Position numbers and translations under genes: made by a program. Below the pieces are notes generated by a model, which ran no database searches, had not been told where the DNA came from, and was given only the letters and a program-made list of their open reading frames with translations. Below, one piece after another: positions 1-10,901 of a stretch of 64,000 nucleotides of DNA (position 1 is its first letter; each line of letters opens with the position of its first letter). The stretch comes from Theropithecus gelada (taxonomy: Eukaryota > Chordata > Mammalia > Primates > Cercopithecidae). The stretch lies in the NCBI RefSeq assembly GCF_003255815.1, contig NC_037689.1, forward strand, positions 27,507,527 to 27,571,526. The letters are read 5' to 3'.

Positions 1-1314
1 GTATTATTTATTTAATCTGCTTACTAAGTATTTAAAGTGAGAAGAGAAAGACAAGGCAAAAAGCACATCATAGCTTTTACTTATGCTATGAAATTTATGG
101 AAAATGCTCATTCAACAATGTATGAAGTAGCCATGATGACCCAAGCAAAATCTGGGGGAAATAATGCAGTAGTTCAGCGCATTTCCATAGATATCTTGAA
201 AAATTACAGAAAAGGTTTTTTTTTTTTTCATTTAAGTTTTCATTTGTTTTTAATGAGAGTATTTTAAAACTCATTTGAATGTAAAGTGATATTTTTCACC
301 ATCAAAGTATGGACACAAAACACATATTAGGACACATCTTTTGTACTTCAGTGCTATTCAGGGCACTGTAAAATGCATATAAGTAAAAAGACAACTTATA
401 CAACACTGTATTACATGAATTAGAATTCCTATTAGATGAATGAAATATTAAAGTAATGCACATATATTAGATGAATTAGAACTTAGATGTAATCACATGC
501 ACAGTAGCAAAGTAAATATGACCGCATATAAAATAGCTAAAATCCCAGTGGAATGCTTAGTTTCAAGAATAGAAAGGTTATTGAAGAAGACAGTATTTTC
601 TAGAATTGAGGAAGGGCAAATTATGCATGTATTGTACCTTAAGCTACACACTAAAATTGTCCTGCTGGCTTGCTGCTTTAACCAAACTCTCTGCCTCTTT
701 AAGTTCTTAATTATTTATACTATTTTTATATGTTCTAACATTAAGATTTTTCTTAATGTTAGATTCTGCTTTTCTTTTTGAAGATAGCTACATCCTAACT
801 CTCATCTTCCTGTTATCCTCAACCACAATGCATACCTGGGATGCCTTTTCTAAGCCCAAAGTCAGCAACTTTTCTAACAAAACCTGAAATGGTGGCTTGA
901 TTTTGAGACTGCATCAGAGAAATCAGTGCAATTTGATTTTCACTAAGTGCCATTCTGTTTTCACTAAGCAGGAGGGCTGTTTGATTTGAGAGCAGTTACA
1001 GACTCCCATTATATCTCTTACTATACTGAAGTTTATTGTTAGAATTGCCAACAATTTGTCATTTTTGATAACTGTTCCAGTGGTGCTTGCAAGTCTTTAT
1101 TTATGGAGAGATTTAAATAGCTGGGGCCAAGATTTTTCTCTGAGAATTAATGTACAAAAAAAACCCACCATTAAATGGATCACATACCAGAACAGCTACA
1201 GTCAAACTCATCTCTAAAACCTAGATTTTAAGCAACCATCACAGTAACAATTCTCCTCTTCAGAAATTTTGTCTCACAAACCTTTATAGGCTCCAACAAG
1301 GCAATCCTCATGGG

Positions 1315-1315
<1 letters not shown>
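1..1315. other. Unassigned AT-rich DNA
   Basis: I recognise no gene or repeat family here. The sequence is AT-rich with short homopolymer runs. Open frames are at most 94 codons and look random in composition. The only structure I can point to is a 12-bp-stem hairpin near 740, listed separately. Confidence 0.6.
734..763. repeat. Short perfect inverted repeat (hairpin)
   Basis: TCTAACATTAAG at 734-745 is followed after a 6-nt loop by its exact reverse complement at 752-763. It sits in unassigned AT-rich DNA. There is no T-rich tail or neighbouring gene to suggest a function, and chance is possible in AT-rich sequence. Confidence 0.8.
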
Positions 1316-1373
<58 letters not shown>

Positions 1374-1380
1374 TATATAT
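1316..1380. repeat. Compound microsatellite (TA)n(CA)n(TA)n
   Basis: About 17 TA units, 11 CA units and a short TA block follow without interruption. The whole 65 bp strictly alternates purine and pyrimidine. Such compound dinucleotide tracts are usually length-polymorphic and can form Z-DNA or cruciforms. Confidence 0.95.
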
Positions 1381-1609
1381 TTATGTAGCATAGCATCTTA
1401 ATCTCTGACATCTGTTTCACCTTCAGATCTTCTATTGTTCCAAGCTTCCAGTTTCTGTCTTATAAGGATATTTTTATTACATTGAGCTCACTTAGATACT
1501 TGAAGATACTCTCCTCATCTCAAAATCTTTATCACATCAGTCAAGTCCGTCTTATTGCATAAGGTAGGATGTGAACATATGTAGGGGGCTGTTATTCTGT
1601 CCTCTACAG

Positions 1610-1965
1610 CAGGGGTCCCCAAGCCCCAGGCCATGGCACCAGTTTTGGTTAGGGACTGGGCCAGCAGGAGGTGAGTGGTAGGCAAGCGAGGGAAGTTTCA
1701 TCTGTATTTACAGCCACTCCCCATCACTCACATTTCCACCTGAGCTCCACCTCCTGTCACTTCAGCGGTGGCATTAGATTCTCATAGAAGCGTGAACCCT
1801 ACTGTGAACTGCACATGTGAGGGATCTAGGTTGCCTTCTCCTTATGAGAATCTGATGCCTGATGATCTGAGGTGGAGCAGTTTCATACTGAAATCATTCC
1901 CCTACTTGGAAAAAATTATCTTGCGTGAAATCAGTCCCTGGTGCCAAAAATGTTGAGGATTGCTG
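1610..1965 (+). mobile_element. MER1B-type hAT-Charlie DNA transposon
   Basis: A non-autonomous hAT fossil related to Charlie3. It opens with the terminal inverted repeat CAGGGGTCCCCAA and closes with a decayed complement (TTGAGGATTGCTG). The interior matches the MER1 pattern (GGCATTAGATTCTCATAG, GAGGGATCTAGGTTGC, GATGATCTGAGGTGGA). It is flanked by an 8-bp duplication, CTCTACAG at 1602-1609 and CTCTGCAG at 1966-1973. That is the hAT length and resembles the hAT preference NTCTAGAN. About 356 bp, essentially full length; no transposase is encoded. Confidence 0.9.
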
Positions 1966-1973
1966 CTCTGCAG

Positions 1974-2489
1974 GCTGCCTGACTTACAGCTGAGTTGGGA
2001 GATATCTGTATATATTCTAGACACAAGTCAATCCTCTGCTATATTGGTTGTAACTGTTTTCTCTCAATCTGAAGCTTGCTCTCTGAGCTCTTCGTGGTGT
2101 CTTGAAGGCCCCCTCAATACATTTTCTTGCGGTTCTTACATTTTGTGTTCTAGGTAAGAAACTTCTGCATAACCCCAGCTGGCAAATATTTGCTCCTATT
2201 GTTTTCTTCTAAACAAAGCCAGTCTGAAGAGGTAGAAATGGAAGGAAATGATGCCAAGGAAGCGGCTACAAGATGATGAAAGGGAAACATTCTTGAAAAG
2301 AATTACAAGTTGGAAAGTTTCAAATGGGAACATGTCTAAAGGGTGAGGAGAACAGAAGGAGTCCCGGTATAGCCGACTCATAATTAGCAAGGAAATGTGA
2401 AAGAATGGTATTCCAGGAGTAGGCAAAGTGAGTTCACACATGGAAGGGAGAATAAAATGTTGGAATTTATTGTAAAGCAATGACAAGGC
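1974..2489. other. Unassigned stretch
   Basis: No repeat family is recognised with confidence. The right half may be a more diverged continuation of the L2 remnant that follows. A 155-codon open frame on the minus strand runs through it to 2663. It starts inside the L2-like part, has no recognisable domain, and I treat it as chance. Confidence 0.4.
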
Positions 2490-2900
2490 ATAAGAGTTGG
2501 AACATGGCAGTGATGGGATAGGATTTATGGTTTTGTAAAGCTCACAGGAGCCACTGGTGGATGGGACTGCAGGAGGCTGCGTCTGGAAGAAGTCCACTGC
2601 AGTCGTCCAGGTGAAAGTCAGTCCTGGCTTAGTCAAGTTAGTGGCAGTCAGGGTGGAAGACATTCAGCATCTTCTGGACACATGTTGTCCGGGTGCTGCA
2701 GGCTTCGGTGGTAATACAAGATGTGAATATGTGGTAGGAGTGGGGATTTGATGTTTGCTCTGGTTTGGGTTCGTATTGGATACGTGTTTGTGAAGAGTGC
2801 AGCGTCATCCAAAGTGTGTCGGTTGTAACCAAGTTATTGAACCTGGGTAGGTGCCCTTGGGATGGGGATGTATCTTCTGGGATTTTCACCCTGTCTGAGT
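2490..2900 (-). mobile_element. L2 LINE fragment (antisense)
   Basis: The stretch CACTGCAGTCGTCCAGGTGA and its surroundings match the reverse of the L2 segment that reads 'gcctggattactgcaatagcc' in consensus. The preceding TTTGTAAAGCTCACAGGAGC also fits the reversed L2 order. It is an ancient, strongly diverged LINE2 remnant with no coding capacity. The right boundary is uncertain. Confidence 0.55.
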
Positions 2901-3266
2901 TACACACACATTCAAGAGTCCTAGGACTGTGGCCAAATGATTGAATCAACCCGTTTCTCTTCTCTCTGCACACTGGGCTTTGAGGTTACTGAAGCTCCCT
3001 CTCTCTATGACATTGAACAAAACGATGAATATGAAAGACCTTCATGCATTATAAAGCTTCATGGAAATGTGAGATGCTATTATTATCTTGTGCAGGAAGA
3101 TACTTATTAACGGCTGGGTGGTAGTGATGATTAAGAAAAATGCTAATAGCATGTTGTGTTTACAGTGCCTTTAGTCCAAAACACAACATCTTCATTGTTG
3201 AAGCATGGCGATTCATGTGCTTTTGTATACAAAAAAAGGCATGTCAAACAAGATCACATATGGTAA
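2901..3266. other. Unassigned stretch
   Basis: I see no recognisable gene or repeat between the L2 remnant and the GT/AT microsatellite. Confidence 0.5.

Positions 3267-3325
<59 letters not shown>
3267..3325. repeat. Compound microsatellite (GT)n(AT)n
   Basis: About 12 GT units run directly into about 17 AT units, giving 59 bp of unbroken purine-pyrimidine alternation. The tract is likely length-polymorphic. Confidence 0.95.
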
Positions 3326-3326
<1 letters not shown>

Positions 3327-3516
3327 CATGTATATGTCTAAAATGATTCCAAAGAATAGCATAGGCTTATTTCATTATCATTGCAACAGTCTCAAGGTTG
3401 CCACATTTATAGATATTCAAATGAAAACATATTCACTTTTTTCCCCTGATGTTTCAATCTGTTAATGACCCTAAGCTGCTTCTCACTGTATGACTCAGTG
3501 GCATTGAAAATGAACC

Positions 3517-3557
3517 AGAAAGAGAGAGAGAGAGGAGAGACAGAGACAGAGACGAAG

Positions 3558-3606
<49 letters not shown>

Positions 3607-3639
3607 GAGAGGGAGACAGAGAGAGACAGAGAGAGACAG
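3517..3639. repeat. GA/CA-rich compound microsatellite
   Basis: A purine-rich strand made of GA, GACA and CA units. A central (AC)8 block at about 3559-3573 is flanked on both sides by (GA)n. Open frames across it encode only Arg/Glu or Ser/Leu repeats and are artefacts. Confidence 0.9.
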
Positions 3640-4423
3640 CCAAGTACTTCCAAGCACAGGGGCATTCCTTTATTTCCGTAACACGTATTTATTAAGAGCT
3701 GTTCTGCATCCTGGAAGGTGTTTGCGGGGTGAGGGCAATCTCTCCCAGCCCCTACGGTACCAACAGCCTGGGAGGGCTGAGCTGTCTCAGGATATATCCA
3801 CACAACCTTGAGTTGTCTGTAAAAATTTAAACTGCATAGCCTCCACCGCTGACTTCCAAATCAGAATCTCTGTTGGTATGATTCAGCAGTAGGCATGAAC
3901 ACTGAAAAGTTATTTGTATGCATATTCAGGATTTGGGGAGTACTGCTTTGGGCAGATGCATTGGACAGCGGTAGCTACTCGGTGTTAGGCTTTTAAGAAT
4001 AAACTTAGCACGGCCCAGGTAGTATTTTCTAGATTCAAGGGTGAAGGGTGCCGTGACACATAATGGGAAGGGTCTGTCTTTAGTGAGGCGGTCTCAGGCT
4101 TTGCTGTCTTACTGTTAATATCACAGGCGAAGCTGACAGCGACTGCAGAAGGAAAGAACAAGGAACCATCATTTCCATCTTCTCCTTTTATCTCCAACAT
4201 CATAACTGCTCTTCACCAAGAATCAGAGGGAAAAGGGAGAAGGTTTCTCTTGCCGGAAATGCAAATCCCAGAACCAATTTTTTTTTCTCTCTCTCTCTCC
4301 TTTTGCTTTATCTGCCAGAAATTGTGAGGTCAAATTTATGCTCAACTCCAGGACCTGAATGTCTTTGTTCCTTTTGCTTCATGTGTCAGATTTGGCCTCT
4401 TTTATTTCTTTGTGGGGAGGCGG
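3640..4423. other. Unassigned stretch, possible old MER5 piece
   Basis: Mostly unrecognised. About 3855-3955 (CAGAATCTCTG, then GCAT..., then GGAGTACTGCTT) loosely follows the order of a MER5-type hAT element, but divergence is too high to be sure. A CT-rich run lies at 4281-4300. Confidence 0.35.
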
Positions 4424-4685
4424 GGGGAACAGGAGAAATAAGTTCTAGTGTTCCATAGCACTGTAGGGTGACTATAGTTAAAAATAATATAATATATAGT
4501 TTCAAATAGCTACAAGGAGGAAATTGAATGTTTCCAACACAAAGAAATGATAAATGTTTTAGATAATGGATATGCTAATTAACTTGGATCTGATCACTGT
4601 ATATTACATGTATTGGAACATCAGTATGTACCCCATAAATATGTACAATTATTACTTGTCAATTAAAGCTAAATAAATAAAATGT
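4424..4685 (+). mobile_element. L1MB-type LINE-1 3' end
   Basis: Matches the L1MB 3' UTR: GGGTGACTATAGTTAAAAAT, ACACAAAGAAATGATAAATG, then CCCCATAAATATGTACAATT and an A-rich end. It is 5'-truncated to about 260 bp and non-coding. A second, independent copy of the same 3' end lies at about 36560-36788. Confidence 0.85.
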
Positions 4686-4753
4686 GGGGAGTACTTTATG
4701 CTGTGCTGCCTCAAATTGTCTTTAAGCAAAACTAATATTAAAACCTATATGAA

Positions 4754-5072
4754 GGCTGGGCACAGTGGCTCACGCCTGTAATCCCAGCACTTTGGGAGGC
4801 TGAGGCAGGCGGATCACCTGCGGTCAGGAGTTCAAGATCATTCTGGCCAACATAGTGAAACCTCGTCTCTACTGAAAATACAAAAATCAGCCGAGCATGG
4901 TGGCGCGGTCCTGTAGTCCCAGCTACTTGAGAAGCTGAGGCAGGAGAATAGCTTGAACCTGGGAGGAGGAGGTTGCAGTGAGCCAAGATCATGCCACTGC
5001 ACGCCAGCCTGGGCGACAGAGGGAGGCACCATCTCAAACAACAACAACAACAACAACAATAAAAAAAGAATG
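4754..5072 (+). mobile_element. AluS (full length)
   Basis: Both monomers are present: left arm from GGCTGGGCACAGTGGCTCAC, a middle A-rich linker, and a right arm ending GCCTGGGCGACAGAG. The tail is (CAA)n rather than pure A, with about eight CAA units. An imperfect TSD flanks it: AAAACCTATATGAA at 4740-4753 and AAAACCATATGAA at 5073-5085. Confidence 0.95.
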
Positions 5073-5119
5073 AAAACCATATGAAGATATCTATGAATAT
5101 CTATACCTATTTATCTGTG

Positions 5120-5271
5120 TGTCGGATAAGTTTGCCATTTTAATCATTTTAAAATATACAATTCAGTGGGATTCATTACATTCACAATGTTGTATAATTA
5201 TCACCACTACCTATTTCCAAACCTATTCATCACTACAAACAATAACTCTAACTATTAAGCCATATGTCCCC
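5120..5271 (-). mobile_element. L1M LINE-1 fragment (antisense)
   Basis: Read on this strand it gives the familiar antisense L1M order: a TACAATTCAGTGG motif, then TTGTATAATTATCACCAC and CTATTTCCAAACC. Diverged and non-coding. The following AluJ appears to have inserted into or next to it. Confidence 0.75.
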
Positions 5272-5290
5272 TTTGGGGAAATATTTTCTA

Positions 5291-5944
5291 TTTTTTGAGA
5301 CAGGATCTCACTTTGTCACCCAGGCTAAAGTGGCGCCATCTCGGCTCACTGCACCCTTGAGATGCATTGGGCATCTCTAGCTCAAGCAATCCTGTGCTCA
5401 AACAATCCTCCTGACCCAGCATCCCCAAGTAGCTGGGAATACACCCTTGTGCCACTGCACCCAGCTAATTTTTGTATTTTTTATAGAGACAGGGTTTCAC
5501 CATGTTGCCAAGGCTGGTCTCAAACTGCTAAGCTCAAGCGATCTGCCTGCCTTGCCCTCCCAAAGTGCTAGAATGACAGGTGTAAGCCAATATATTAGTC
5601 CATTTTCACACTGCTGATATAAAGACATGCCTGAGACTGGGCAATTTACAAAAGAAACAGGTTTAATGGACTTACCATTCCACATGCTTGGGGAGGTCTC
5701 GCAATCACGGTGGAAGGTAAAAGGCATGTCTCACATGGCAGCAGACAACAGAAGAGAGCTTGTGCAGGGAAACTCCCCTTTTTAAAACCATCAGATCTCA
5801 TGAGACTTATTCACTACCATGAGTACAGCACAGGAAAGACCTGCCCCCATGACTCACTTGCCTCTCGCTGGGTCCCTCTCATAAGAATTCAATGTGAGAT
5901 TTGGGTGGGGACACAGCCAAACCACGTCAGCCACCATGCCAGCC
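5291..5944 (-). mobile_element. AluJ, split by a MaLR LTR
   Basis: Antisense Alu whose body is 5291-5590 and whose last 15 bp (5930-5944, GCCACCATGCCAGCC) lie beyond an inserted LTR. The AluJ-like GCTCAAGC motif appears twice. The outer Alu TSD can still be read: TTTGGGGAAATATTTT at 5272-5287 and TTCTGGGGAAATACTT at 5945-5960. The interruption is therefore a real nested insertion and not two separate Alus. Confidence 0.9.
5591..5929 (-). mobile_element. Solo MaLR LTR (THE1/MST type) inside an Alu
   Basis: Antisense ERVL-MaLR LTR of about 339 bp. It starts TATATTAGTCCATTTTCACA, contains the CTGAGACTGGGCAATTTACA segment, and ends GACACAGCCAAACCACGTCA. Flanking pentamers GCCAA (5586-5590) and GCCAC (5930-5934) fit a 5-bp retroviral TSD with one change. 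No internal region is left, so it is a solo LTR. It has no coding capacity. Confidence 0.9.
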
Positions 5945-5960
5945 TTCTGGGGAAATACTT

Positions 5961-6752
5961 GGAATGGTGTTCATATGTTGAGTTACACATACCCTGAGAT
6001 AAATCTGCTTGATTATGTGTGATGTCTGAATTTAATGACCAATGTGATCCCACCAGCCATTTCTACAACTGATCTTGTTGCCCAGGACACCTAAATATAC
6101 ATTTCTCCAAGAGTAAACATTCAAAATAGCCCTCAACTTCTTAAGACTCTTAAAATCATGTTGTTGGTTTGTAATCTACATTTACATAAGTAAATCAAGT
6201 ATGGATTGTGTTTCCTTTAATTAGCAGTGGGGGGATATCAGCAAATGATGGAAAACAGAATGCATTTTACCTAATTCTACAAGATTGACTTGTAAATTTA
6301 CTAAAATCTTCCACTCTGGAAAGACTTCTGGTCAGCGAAGATGTATCTGGGTCCACAACAATTTGCTGAATATGGAGTCATGGCTAAATTTCAATGGGAT
6401 GCCTCCAAAACCCAGGATCATGTTCAGTTTCCAAGAAAGATCTTATTAGGTTCAACACATTGTGTTTTACAAAATGAATTATATATTCTCATACTTCTAA
6501 ATTCTTTCAAGGCAAACACAAAATGAAAAAAATAAAACCTCTCTAATTGACCACCACATTTAAATAGAAACTTCAAAAACACCTAATGTCTTTATGCAAA
6601 ATGCCTTACAATTTTTGAAGTTCTTTTCACACATTACCTCATTTCCTTTGTGTTCCTGAAACTAAGATGGCTTTCAGTAAACAATTTTTCTAGTGTTCTG
6701 GCTTATGTCCATGGCCAAACACACACACTATTTTAAAAGCATTGGGTCACAA
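5961..6752. other. Unassigned stretch
   Basis: No gene seen. About 6600-6665 has a weak MIR-like segment (CACACATTACCTCATTT), too short to claim. Confidence 0.45.
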
Positions 6753-7185
6753 TGTGGAACGAACCCAAATGCCCATCAATTAACGAGTGGATAAAGAAAC
6801 TGTGGTACATAAATATATGATGGAGTGCTACTCAGCCATAAAAAGGAATGAATTAATGGCATTCACAGCTACCTGGATGGGATTGAAGACTATTATTTGA
6901 AGTGAAGTAATTCAGGAATGGAAAACTAAACATCTTATGTTGTCATTCATAAGTGGGAGCTGAGCTATGAGAATGCAAAGACCTAAGAATGACACAATGG
7001 ACTCTGGGGACTCAAGGGGAAAGGGTGGGAAGGGGGTGGGGGATAAAAGACTATAAATTGGGTTCAGTGTATACTGCTTGGATAATGGGTGCACCAAAAT
7101 CTCACAAATCACCACTAAAGAACTGACTCATGTAAGCAAATACCACTTGTTCCCCTAAAACCTATGAAAATAAAAAAAATTTTTA
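6753..7185 (+). mobile_element. L1P (L1PB/L1MA-like) LINE-1 3' end
   Basis: 5'-truncated LINE-1. It enters in the last part of ORF2 (GGAACGAACCCAAATGCCCA; ACTCAGCCATAAAAAGGAAT), passes the G-rich 3' UTR run at 7023-7042, and ends at AATCTCACAAATCACCACTA and an A-rich tail. ORF2 is broken by many substitutions; no retrotransposition capacity remains. Confidence 0.9.
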
Positions 7186-7189
7186 AAGT

Positions 7190-7664
7190 CCCAATTCATT
7201 AACAATAAGTTGTTTTGCAAGTGACAGCTGCTTATCACCCAAGTTCTTTCATTGCCTTCTTCCCCTGGCCCCAAACTGCCCACCTCACAAGCTTGGTGAA
7301 AATATATTCTTTCTTCCCTCATCATTCACACTAAACACTTAGTGATATTTTAACAAATACTGATGCCCATGTCCCAGTGGAAGAGATTCTTAATGAGCTG
7401 TTTTGGGGTTAAGGTATAGGCACATGTATTTCAAATATGTATATGTATCTGAATACTTTTAATGAAAAGCAAATGTTGTGATCCACACATTTATAGAGAA
7501 GGCAAGTGAAAACAATGACACCCTCTTTTCCATAATAAAATTCTTCTTCTTATTTTCTTACATCGTTAATTTCTTATGGAAATCAATGAACTGTCCCATG
7601 AAATTTTATCAAGCATAAACATCACTGACGGGCTTGGGAAAGAAAGAATAGTTTGCAACTCACA
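7190..7664. other. Unassigned stretch
   Basis: No recognisable gene or repeat. Confidence 0.5.
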
Positions 7665-7782
7665 CCCTCAATTTCAGATTCAGGAAACCTCCTCCCAGGT
7701 ATAGGATCCCAAATTTTGCATTTCTAACAAGTTGCTGCTTTGTGAACCACACTTTGAACATTACTGTTGAAGAACACCCCAT
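7665..7782 (+). mobile_element. MER5A-like hAT MITE fragment
   Basis: The right half matches the MER5A end: TTTGCATTTCTAACAAGTTG, then GAACCACACTTTGAACA with ATTACTG at the terminus. The left part (TTTCAGATTCAGGAAACC) is more diverged. The 5' portion is missing or unrecognisable. Confidence 0.75.
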
Positions 7783-8054
7783 GTTCTAGAATTAACAGAA
7801 TGTTTCCTAATCAAATCTTGTTTTTCTTCCTTAGGGTTATGGTGCCCTTTGTAGGAAAGAATGCACCTAGGAACTGCTCTGTACTTTATACCGAATTTAA
7901 TAAGGCCTTATATGATACCTGCTAGTGTTACTTTTAATTATCTTAAGAGTGGTTGATAATTACATTCAGTTGGTAATGAATCCCACTATATATATATACA
8001 CACACATCTACTAAGCTTTTTAAATAATCAGAGATAATTTCCTAGATCTCTTAT

Positions 8055-8428
8055 TGATATGGTTTGGCTGTGTCCCCACCCAAATCCCATCTTGAATTGT
8101 AGTTCCATTGCCACGTGTTATGGGAGGGACCCGGTGGAGATAATTGAATCATGGGGGACGTTTCCCCCATGGTGTTCTTGTGGTAGTGAATCAGTTTTCA
8201 CAAGATCTGATGGTTTTCTAAGGGACTTCCCCCTTCAATGGGCACTCATTTCTCTCTCCTGCCACCACTATGTGAAGAAAGACATGTTTGTTTCCCTTTC
8301 TGCCACGATTGTAAGCTTCCTGAGGCCTCCCCAGCCATGTGGAACTGCAAGTCAATTAAACCTCTTTCCTTTATAAATTACCTAGTGTCTGGCAGTTCTT
8401 TATAGCAGTGTGAGGACAGATTAATGTA
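8055..8428 (+). mobile_element. Solo MST-type MaLR LTR
   Basis: A 374-bp LTR. It begins TGATATGGTTTGGCTGTGTC, contains GGGAGGGACCCGGTGGAGAT, the AATTAAACCTCTTTCCTTTA signal region, and ends in ATTAATGTA. A perfect 5-bp TSD, CTTAT, flanks it at 8050-8054 and 8429-8433. No gag- or pol-like interior is present. The other LTR of this group at 5591 lies in the opposite orientation and has a different TSD, so the two are independent insertions. Confidence 0.95.
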
Positions 8429-8433
8429 CTTAT

Positions 8434-8861
8434 TTATTTTGGGGTTTCACACAATAATGATTTTCTGATAGTATTGTTTTTTCTGCATATATTATCTGAA
8501 ATTTTACTTGTAATCACCAATTTTTTAGTTACTCTGAAATTCAATATATATAGGAAAAGTGGGAAAAAAGCATGATTCTTTTATTGATCAAGATTCAGGA
8601 AAATGTGATCGTGGCCTAGTAATATAACCAGTGAGTTTTATTCTGGGTGTCATCATGAATACGTGAACTTTTATGTCTTTGTCATTTTAAATCCAGTACA
8701 CATATTATTCTTACAGATGTTCTAATTGTCCCATTATAGCTGGTCAGTTTCTTCCGGCTGATATTTGGGCCTTTGTGGTTTTATTGTTTGTTTTATACAT
8801 ATACATACACATGCATATGTCTCTCTTGCTCTACAGAGAGATATATTCTACCTCTGGAGAG
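8434..8861. other. Unassigned AT-rich stretch
   Basis: No recognisable gene or repeat; a short ATAC-rich segment leads into the following microsatellites. Confidence 0.5.
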
Positions 8862-8862
8862 A

Positions 8863-8907
<45 letters not shown>

Positions 8908-8963
8908 CTTATATATAGACTGTTTCCTAGTCATGTGTCTAGAGAGAGAGAATATACATATTC

Positions 8964-9006
<43 letters not shown>

Positions 9007-9121
9007 GCTATCTATCTCACAGGTTTGCTCTCTACTCCGAGCCCCAAAGTGCCAAGAGGATATATGTATGTGTGTATGTATGTAGGTATGTATGTATATG
9101 TGTATGTATGTATGTATGTAA
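8862..9121. repeat. Cluster of short tandem repeats
   Basis: Three arrays in 260 bp: (CA)n at 8871-8904, (TATC)n at about 8965-9017 with one AGCTA variant unit, and (GTAT)n with GTGT variants at 9061-9121. The tetranucleotide arrays are of the type used as polymorphic markers. No gene is involved. Confidence 0.95.
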
Positions 9122-10901
9122 ACTAAATTATCAACAGTGGTTTTCTTTTGTTAAAAGATTTTTCTTCTGTATGCTCTTTGATATTGTAAATTTATAGCAA
9201 TGAAGATATATTGTTTTGGCAATCAGACAATTAGAAAAATATAAAAGACTGTATTTAAAGGAAAGAAGATATCATCTGAAATGGGGTACAGAAAGAAAGT
9301 TCACACACAAAAAAAGGTGTTTTACGGCCTTGGAAGAGTTTCAGGAAGGAACGAAAATGCAGTCACAGGACTGTTCTTGAATCCCTACAGCCAACGTTTG
9401 ATCAATTGTACTTTCTGTAGCATATCTCGGAAATGACTGGGAGCAAATCGTATGTGGAGCTGTAGAATGTGTCAACAAACTTGAAGAGAAATCATTAAAT
9501 ATTACGTTTGGAGTTCAGCCCAAAGCAAATATTTCTGTATTATAGGTTCTTCTAACAGATGGATGGTATAAGTGGTTCAATACTATTCTTGCCTAGGTCC
9601 TCATAAAAGCACCGGGGGGAACAAGAATGCAGGTAGAAGAGAATTTACTTTAGTTCTTGCAGCGCTAAAACCAGTCCTTCAAAAAGACACTGCGTTCCCC
9701 ATGCATCTGCACAGGCATTAGGACTCACATCCCCAGTGTGACTCCACCACACGTCTGGTAATGATTCCTGCCTGTAACTTGAAGGATTTTACCTGGGTTT
9801 CAGCTCTAACTTCTCCCATGTTTGACTGAGTCTTCCTCCACTCATGTCTTATTCCAGCCTAAAGCTCAGTGTGTGCTATGTTGAGGTAAACATCTTTTTC
9901 TCATTCAAACTGGTCTCTTTTCTTACTTCCCGTGTTAATATCACAAGAATGTATCCAGCTACACAGGTTAAAACACTGAATTCGTATTTTTACCATGGCC
10001 TCTCTTTGTAGAATCCCAGTATTGGTTAATATTTGGGGCTCACTGATTTTTGGTGTTTAAATTGGTTATCACACCCATTACTTTCTTTTTCATTCCCACA
10101 CACATCTGCAACTCCAGGGCAAAAATCTGTATCCACTTTAAATCGCTGCCTGCCAGTTATTCCTCTGGGTCTAAACTTTTCAGAATGCCCACCCTTGGTG
10201 TTCTATCCTCATGCTAAGTCTCAATGAAAATTTATTTTGCTCAGGAAGGTTTAATAGTTGTGTTATACAAACAAGATTAAGATCCTAGGCTTGTCTTTCA
10301 AAGCCACACACGCAATCTTTGTTCATCTAATATTTGTTTAATATCTTCCTTCTGCTCAATCAGAATAGTCTTTTGAACTCTGCGTTCTTATATACACAGT
10401 ATGTCTATTTTCTTCTTTCATTACATGGACACTGAATAAATGAATACAAGTACCCTTAGGTGACAGGTGGCCTCAGGGACAACTCTCTTCCAAGCAATCA
10501 TGTGATAAGGAGGGGGATGACCTCAGCTTGAAGTCTTTTCTAGTGGAGGGGAGGGAGATTTATAGCATGATAGAGGTGTTTACATTTTATAACAGTGTAC
10601 AAATATTTTAGACAGTTTACTTGCTGGATTCATTTATCTTTCAATAGACAATAAACAGCAGAGCTTTTGAAATGCTATTCATCAATAGTGCAATCATATA
10701 TTATTTACCAAGAATGTGTACCCTACTTTCTGCTGCAGTGACTTCCACATGAAAATGCTGTCACTGAGCTTCACGGAAGCCCCTTGGTGCCCTTCCATCC
10801 ATCAGAAAAGCTATCGTACGGATAGAACTTGCTACATTGAAATTTAATTCCTCTTTCAAATAAAATCACCTTAGCCCTGTCATACAGTTATTGAAAGACT
10901 T
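9122..10901. other. Unassigned stretch, possible L2 remnant
   Basis: Mostly unrecognised. Around 9880-10230 short pieces such as AACTGGTCTCTTTTCTTAC and TTACCATGGCCTCT occur in the order expected for a plus-strand L2, but matches are patchy. I see no exon or RNA gene. Confidence 0.35.

Noticed and set aside
2196..2663. 155-codon open frame, minus strand
   Set aside because: Starts inside an antisense L2 remnant and continues into unassigned DNA; no recognisable domain. Treated as chance.
3517..3639. Arg/Glu-rich coding repeat
   Set aside because: The frames simply translate GA/CA dinucleotide arrays in both orientations.
8871..9121. Regular arrays that could look like a CRISPR array
   Set aside because: Units are 2-4 bp with no spacers, and the genome is primate.
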